A stretch of 64,000 nucleotides of DNA from an uncultured Dorea sp. Lineage in GTDB: Bacteria; Bacillota; Clostridia; Lachnospirales; Lachnospiraceae. The stretch covers positions 78,629 through 142,628 of the forward strand of contig CAPEBR010000008.1 in the NCBI GenBank assembly GCA_948602995.1, read 5' to 3'. Each line of letters starts with the position of its first letter. Position 1 is the stretch's first letter. The translations under genes were made by a program, and so were the position numbers. The notes beneath the pieces were generated by a model. That model saw nothing but the letters and a program-made list of their open reading frames with translations, did no database searches and was not told the origin of the DNA. Shown one piece after another: positions 60,656-64,000 of the stretch.

Positions 60656-61795
60656 ATGAAGAAAAGACTGGTAAAGGCACTCATTGCTTCAGCTGTGATG
60701 AGTTCCTTGACGATAACAACTGTTTTTGCAACCCCGTCGGTAGATGAACTGAAAAATCAGAAGGCGGCAACGGAGAATGAGGTGAATGATCTCCAGACAC
60801 AGTTGAATAAATTAATGGATAAAGTGAATGAACTGGAGAACAAGCTGATTAAGAAGGGACAGGATCTGACAAAAGCGAAGAAGGATCTTGTGGTTGCCGA
60901 GGAGAAGCAGAAGAAGCAGTATGAAGACATGAAACTCCGTATACAGTATATGTACGAGGAGGGAGATTCTTCAGCGCTTGAGAGAGTGGCGTCATCCGGA
61001 AGCATTGCAGAGATTCTGAATCAGATGGAATACGTACAGAAGGTACATACATATGACCGTAACAAACTTCATGAATATGAGGAGACGGTGCAGGAGGTAG
61101 AGGATCTTAAGACAACCCTTGAGAAGGACAAAAAGAAGCTGGAGAATCTGCAGACTGAGTATGAGGCGCAGTCAGAGGAGCTGAGTACAACAATTGAGTC
61201 CAAGAGCTCAGAGATAGAGAATCTGGACGTGATGATCCAGGAGGCAGCGAGAGCCGCACTGGAGGCCCAGAAGGAAAGAGAACGTCAGGAGAGAGAAGAG
61301 CGTGAGCGTCAGGCACGCGAGCAGCAACAGCAGCAGGAACAGCAGAATCAGCAGCCAAATCAGGATCAGAATCAGCAGCCTGATCAGCAGCAGCCTGATA
61401 ACACAGATCCGGGCACTCAGGACGATCCGTCATCAGGCGGAGATACATCCACTCCGGAGCCGAGTTATAATGCGGCAACAGGTAATGCGGTAGTTGACCG
61501 TGCTTACGGATGGGTCGGAAAAGCTTCATATGTATGGGGAGCCTGCAGTCCGGGAGCCTTTGACTGTTCTGGATTCGTAAGCTACTGTCTGACAGGAAGC
61601 TATTCACGTCTCGGGACGACGTACACCTTCCTTGCATGGCCGCAGACAAGCAATCCGCAGCCGGGAGATGTGTGTGTGAATGCAGGACATTGCGGAATTT
61701 ATATCGGAGGCGGTCAGATGATTCATGCAGCAACCGAGGGGGTCGGAGTTGTAGTAGGACCTGTACAGAGTGGTATGATATATGTCCGTTATTAA
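60656..61795 (+). CDS. Secreted coiled-coil NlpC/P60 cell-wall hydrolase (PcsB/RipA-like)
   Basis: 379 residues. Signal peptide MKKRLVKALIASAVMSSLTI, cut near FATPS (about 25). Residues about 28-215 form a long coiled coil (VNDLQTQLNKLMDKVNELEN), a Gln/Pro-rich linker follows (to about 270), and the peptidase is last: YVWGACSPGAFDCSGFVSY with C304, GHCGIYIG with H345 and MIHAAT with H357. Such proteins cut peptidoglycan cross-links at division, with the coiled coil regulated by FtsEX in relatives. ataggtgaag precedes the ATG. Confidence 0.9.
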   Translation: MKKRLVKALIASAVMSSLTITTVFATPSVDELKNQKAATENEVNDLQTQLNKLMDKVNELENKLIKKGQDLTKAKKDLVVAEEKQKKQYEDMKLRIQYMYEEGDSSALERVASSGSIAEILNQMEYVQKVHTYDRNKLHEYEETVQEVEDLKTTLEKDKKKLENLQTEYEAQSEELSTTIESKSSEIENLDVMIQEAARAALEAQKERERQEREERERQAREQQQQQEQQNQQPNQDQNQQPDQQQPDNTDPGTQDDPSSGGDTSTPEPSYNAATGNAVVDRAYGWVGKASYVWGACSPGAFDCSGFVSYCLTGSYSRLGTTYTFLAWPQTSNPQPGDVCVNAGHCGIYIGGGQMIHAATEGVGVVVGPVQSGMIYVRY

Positions 61796-61814
61796 TTGAA
61801 TAGAGATTATATAA

Positions 61815-61864
61815 AGAGGGCGTCGCAAAATCATTAAATTAGATGATTGAGCGATGCCCTCTCT
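61815..61864. terminator. Hairpin between convergent genes
   Basis: agagggcgtcgc and gcgatgccctct pair around a nested aatcattaaattagatgatt stem. There is no clear T-run, but the position between the converging NlpC/P60 and TetR genes fits a two-way terminator. Confidence 0.6.
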
Positions 61865-61935
61865 ATATATGCAAAAATCTAGAAAGAATCCTTTGATTTG
61901 CTGATTCTATATCAAGAAAAGGTTTTATCCGCTGA

Positions 61936-62469
61936 TTATAGCCCTTGATTTTGAAATAACTGCTTCATTTCTTCTGCGGATTCCTGCATTCCTCTCTGGA
62001 ACCATACTTCTATCCAGCCATAAAGACTGTATGCTACAAATGCTTTTGCATAAGCTTCGTCTTTCGGCAAATCTGGTCTTAGCTCCATAATGTCCAGAAT
62101 GACATCTTTTAACAAATAAACAAGATGGCGTTCATTCAAGAGATTATAAAATTCCCTATGCTGTTCAAAATGCCCGAATACCATGCCAATGCCAAGACTG
62201 AGGGGAATACTGTTATTTTTCTCCCAATCACTTCTCCAACCGTTAAATAATTTATTGATATGCGCCCTCAAAATATCTTCCTTACTGTTGAAATTACGGT
62301 AAAAGGAAGCCCGCCCAATGCCTGCGTTGTCACATAGTTCGCTGATGGAAATGTCCTCAATCGTCTTATTTTCCAATAGTGTAAGGAGGGATTCTGTTAT
62401 ATGCTCTATCACATAAATATTTCTTCCTTCATTGCTCATCGGTGATACAATTTTCCTGTTTTGTCCCAT
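61936..62469 (-). CDS. TetR/AcrR-family regulator
   Basis: 177 residues from the start at 62469 (MGQNRKIVSPMSNEG), where aggaggag is directly upstream; a longer in-frame extension has none. N-terminal TetR helix-turn-helix: ITESLLTLLENKTIEDISIS, ELCDNAGIGRASFYRNFNSK. The C-terminal half is a helical ligand domain. It is divergent from the 44-residue membrane peptide and esterase, so it very likely represses them. Confidence 0.88.
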   Translation of the reverse strand: MGQNRKIVSPMSNEGRNIYVIEHITESLLTLLENKTIEDISISELCDNAGIGRASFYRNFNSKEDILRAHINKLFNGWRSDWEKNNSIPLSLGIGMVFGHFEQHREFYNLLNERHLVYLLKDVILDIMELRPDLPKDEAYAKAFVAYSLYGWIEVWFQRGMQESAEEMKQLFQNQGL

Positions 62470-62483
62470 TTTTTCTCCTCCTA

Positions 62484-62511
62484 TTGACATTTCACAAATC
62501 GCTGATACAAT
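62484..62511 (+). promoter_or_regulatory. Promoter for the membrane peptide/esterase pair, overlapping the TetR leader
   Basis: TTGACA (62484-62489), 16 bases, TACAAT (62506-62511). It lies 15 bases from the TetR start codon, so one operator could control both directions. ttgtatt and gatacaat stand as loosely inverted sequences around 62503-62530. Confidence 0.6.
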
Positions 62512-62590
62512 TATATCGACAATACAAATGTTTCTACAGAATAATAGCACACTGTATGAAAAAAATCAAGTATGAGGAAAGGAAAACAAT

Positions 62591-62725
62591 ATGACACTTA
62601 CACAAAAACGTATTCTTATTTTAGCCATTATCATTGTCATAGCAGCAGTCTTAGGGCGGCTTGCTGTAAGGGCAGTTATGAACCTTATGCTAGGTGGTAC
62701 TATGTCCGGAGGTAATTTTTTATGA
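62591..62725 (+). CDS. 44-residue membrane peptide coupled to the esterase
   Basis: MTLTQKRILILAIIIVIAAV begins a single long hydrophobic helix, followed by an arginine-containing turn and MLGGTMSGGNFL. gaaaggaaaac precedes the ATG. Its TGA overlaps the ATG of the esterase (ATGA), so translation is coupled. Unknown function; possibly a small anchor or partner. Confidence 0.65.
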   Translation: MTLTQKRILILAIIIVIAAVLGRLAVRAVMNLMLGGTMSGGNFL

Positions 62726-63684
62726 GCAGGGAAAAGAAAGGCAAAGCCATGTGGGGATTTATCTATGTTCTTGCATTTATTGTTACTTTTGCAGGCTCTG
62801 CAATATTTAAGATGACCTACAATCCTTATGGCAGCGAATTTTCGGTTGACTGGAATGATTCTGTTGGCACAGTTTATACTGACCTTTCCTATGGCAATGG
62901 CGAAGCCAGCAAATTTGACCTTTACGTTCCTGCTGACGCTTCCAGGGATCGTTATGGTTTGATTGTCTATCTCCATGCAGGCGGCTTCACAGGCGGAGAT
63001 AAATCCGGTGACTTGCAGATGCTCCAATGGCTCTGTTCCAAGGGGTATGTAACAGCTGGCATCAACTACACCTTGTTTAGCGAAACACACCCTGATGCAA
63101 GCGTGTATTCCCAGTCAATGGAAATCAAAGAGAGTATGCCGTATGTGGTGGAAGAAGCGGAAAAGCTCGGTTACCATATTGACGAAATGGCAATCTCTGG
63201 CGGTTCGGCAGGTGGCTGTCTTGCTTTGCTCTATGCCTATCGGGATGCGGAAAGTTCACCTGTTCCCGTAAAAATGGTCTTTGAGGCAGTCGGACCGTCC
63301 TCTTTCTATCCCGAAGACTGGAAAAGCTATGGTCTTGACAAAAGTGCCGATGCTGCAAGAGAATTATTTGGCACGATGGCAGGCAAAGAGATTGAAGCAG
63401 AGTTTGGCACTCCTTCCTACGATGAAGAAATGAAAGATATTTCCGCCTTGCTTTGGGTAAACCAAAAAACCGTCCCTACCCTTATGGTATATGGGAAGTA
63501 CGATAAAATTCAGCCATATGAAGGCTCGCAGCGGCTCCTAAAGGCTCTTGAAGACAACAATATCCCCCATGATTACTACTTGTGTGAACATTCAGGACAC
63601 GGCTTGCAAAATGACACTAAAGTATATGTAGAATATATGCGGAAGATATTGGAATACCTTGATGTTTATATGCCTGTAAAATAA
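62722..63684 (+). CDS. Membrane-anchored alpha/beta hydrolase (esterase/lipase type)
   Basis: 320 residues. One N-terminal membrane helix (MWGFIYVLAFIVTFAGSAIF, about 10-30), then an alpha/beta hydrolase outside or at the membrane. YLHAGGFTGGDKSGD holds the oxyanion hole, SGGSAGGCLALLY the GxSxG nucleophile, MVYGKYDKIQPYEGS the aspartate and HSGHGLQND the histidine. It resembles hormone-sensitive-lipase/BD-FAE-type esterases. Divergent TetR control suggests response to a small hydrophobic effector. Confidence 0.88.
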   Translation: MSREKKGKAMWGFIYVLAFIVTFAGSAIFKMTYNPYGSEFSVDWNDSVGTVYTDLSYGNGEASKFDLYVPADASRDRYGLIVYLHAGGFTGGDKSGDLQMLQWLCSKGYVTAGINYTLFSETHPDASVYSQSMEIKESMPYVVEEAEKLGYHIDEMAISGGSAGGCLALLYAYRDAESSPVPVKMVFEAVGPSSFYPEDWKSYGLDKSADAARELFGTMAGKEIEAEFGTPSYDEEMKDISALLWVNQKTVPTLMVYGKYDKIQPYEGSQRLLKALEDNNIPHDYYLCEHSGHGLQNDTKVYVEYMRKILEYLDVYMPVK

Positions 63685-63763
63685 TTTTAAAAAGAAATAG
63701 GGGATGTTGATTGTCGCTTTTTATTATCATTGTTATCTTAAAATAGAATAATTCTGTTTTTTA

Positions 63764-63815
63764 TTGACCGAATCGGTTATTAATGGTATGATATATAATA
63801 ACTGATTCGGTTATT
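63764..63815 (+). promoter_or_regulatory. Promoter with two operator-like sites before a TetR gene
   Basis: TTGACC (63764-63769), 17 bases, TATGAT (63787-63792). Near-palindromes gaccgaatcggtta (63766-63779) and aactgattcggtta (63800-63813) lie within the spacer and just after the -10. They are 34 bases apart and share the pattern AACCGAATCGGTT with small changes, fitting self-repression by the TetR protein that follows. Confidence 0.7.
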
Positions 63816-63834
63816 TTTGGAAGGAGGAATAGTA

Positions 63835-64000
63835 TTGGACAAATTTTTCGCATTAAATGAAGATAAGCAAGCGACAATTATTAACGCAGCACTCCAATGT
63901 TTTGGAAAGTTTGGATATGAAAAGGCTTCGACCAATGATATTGCGGTAGCGGCAGGTATTTCTAAAGCGTCTGTTTTCCAGTATTTTGGGAGCAAAAAAG
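63835..64000 (+). CDS. TetR-family regulator, 3' end outside window
   Basis: 55 codons visible from the TTG at 63835; aaggagg lies seven bases ahead, and no ATG is in a better place. The N-terminal TetR helix-turn-helix is clear: ATIINAALQCFGKFGYEKAS, TNDIAVAAGISKASVFQYFG, SKK. Effector domain not seen. Probably represses its own promoter through the paired sites upstream. Confidence 0.85.
   Translation, partial: MDKFFALNEDKQATIINAALQCFGKFGYEKASTNDIAVAAGISKASVFQYFGSKK

Noticed and set aside
1..64000. tRNA or rRNA genes, complete insertion sequences, prophage
   Set aside because: Looked for in the gaps; no cloverleaf with TTCRANYC, no rRNA, no transposase, integrase or phage structural genes were seen.

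Overview
The window looks like a chromosomal segment of an anaerobic gut Firmicute, most likely Lachnospiraceae (Clostridium cluster XIVa). Pointers are the strong AGGAGG-type ribosome binding sites, a Phe T-box before pheST, a DUF6465 protein, a SpoIID-type protein, NlpC/P60 proteins with SpaA/VaFE pilin-like repeats, and several families of short dispersed palindromes. Placement is by gene content and style only; no database search was possible.

Region 1 (1-28.1 kb) is an anaerobic allantoin (ureide) catabolic locus. It holds NCS1-type permeases (one cut by the window edge, one complete, one 3' fragment), allB, allE, allD, a single gene fusing the two large oxamate carbamoyltransferase subunits (allF/fdrA + allG/ylbE), a carbamate kinase (allK), a lactate-permease-family carrier, a 65-aa membrane protein, allC, and a regulator joining an XRE-like helix-turn-helix to a GntR/FCD protein. 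Together they can take allantoin to oxamate plus carbamoyl phosphate and so to ATP. The locus is split by a 12-13 kb accessory block (about 4.8-17.2 kb): a 1770-residue GLUG-repeat surface protein, a duplicated permease 3' end, two AAA-ATPase/PD-(D/E)XK proteins (one broken), a secreted protein whose signal peptide is frameshifted by a 38-bp tandem duplication, small proteins, an alpha/beta hydrolase, and many palindromic repeats.

Region 2 (28.3-35.4 kb) holds a cytidylate-kinase-like protein, an L-cysteine desulfidase (cyuA type), an ArsP_2-type exporter, and several poorly known membrane proteins with a PHP phosphoesterase.

Region 3 (35.4-44.3 kb) holds a sortase-type NlpC/P60-SpaA-VaFE surface protein, leuC-leuD-thrC, a probable 6S RNA, a SpoIID/LytB protein and a YihY/BrkB membrane protein.

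Region 4 (44.3-61.9 kb) is mostly housekeeping: T-box-pheS-pheT, sppA, an RDD protein, queA, a compact candidate type I toxin-antitoxin locus (43-aa hydrophobic peptide with a convergent antisense RNA), a Met8-like siroheme protein, a nitrilase-family hydrolase, a CPBP protease, gltB-gltD and a coiled-coil NlpC/P60 hydrolase behind a long structured leader.

Region 5 (61.9-64 kb) holds a TetR regulator divergent from a 44-aa membrane peptide and an esterase, then the start of another TetR gene with a clear promoter and paired operator-like sites.

At least four families of short palindromes or inverted-repeat elements sit between genes. In four places they supply the last codons and stop codon of the adjacent reading frame.
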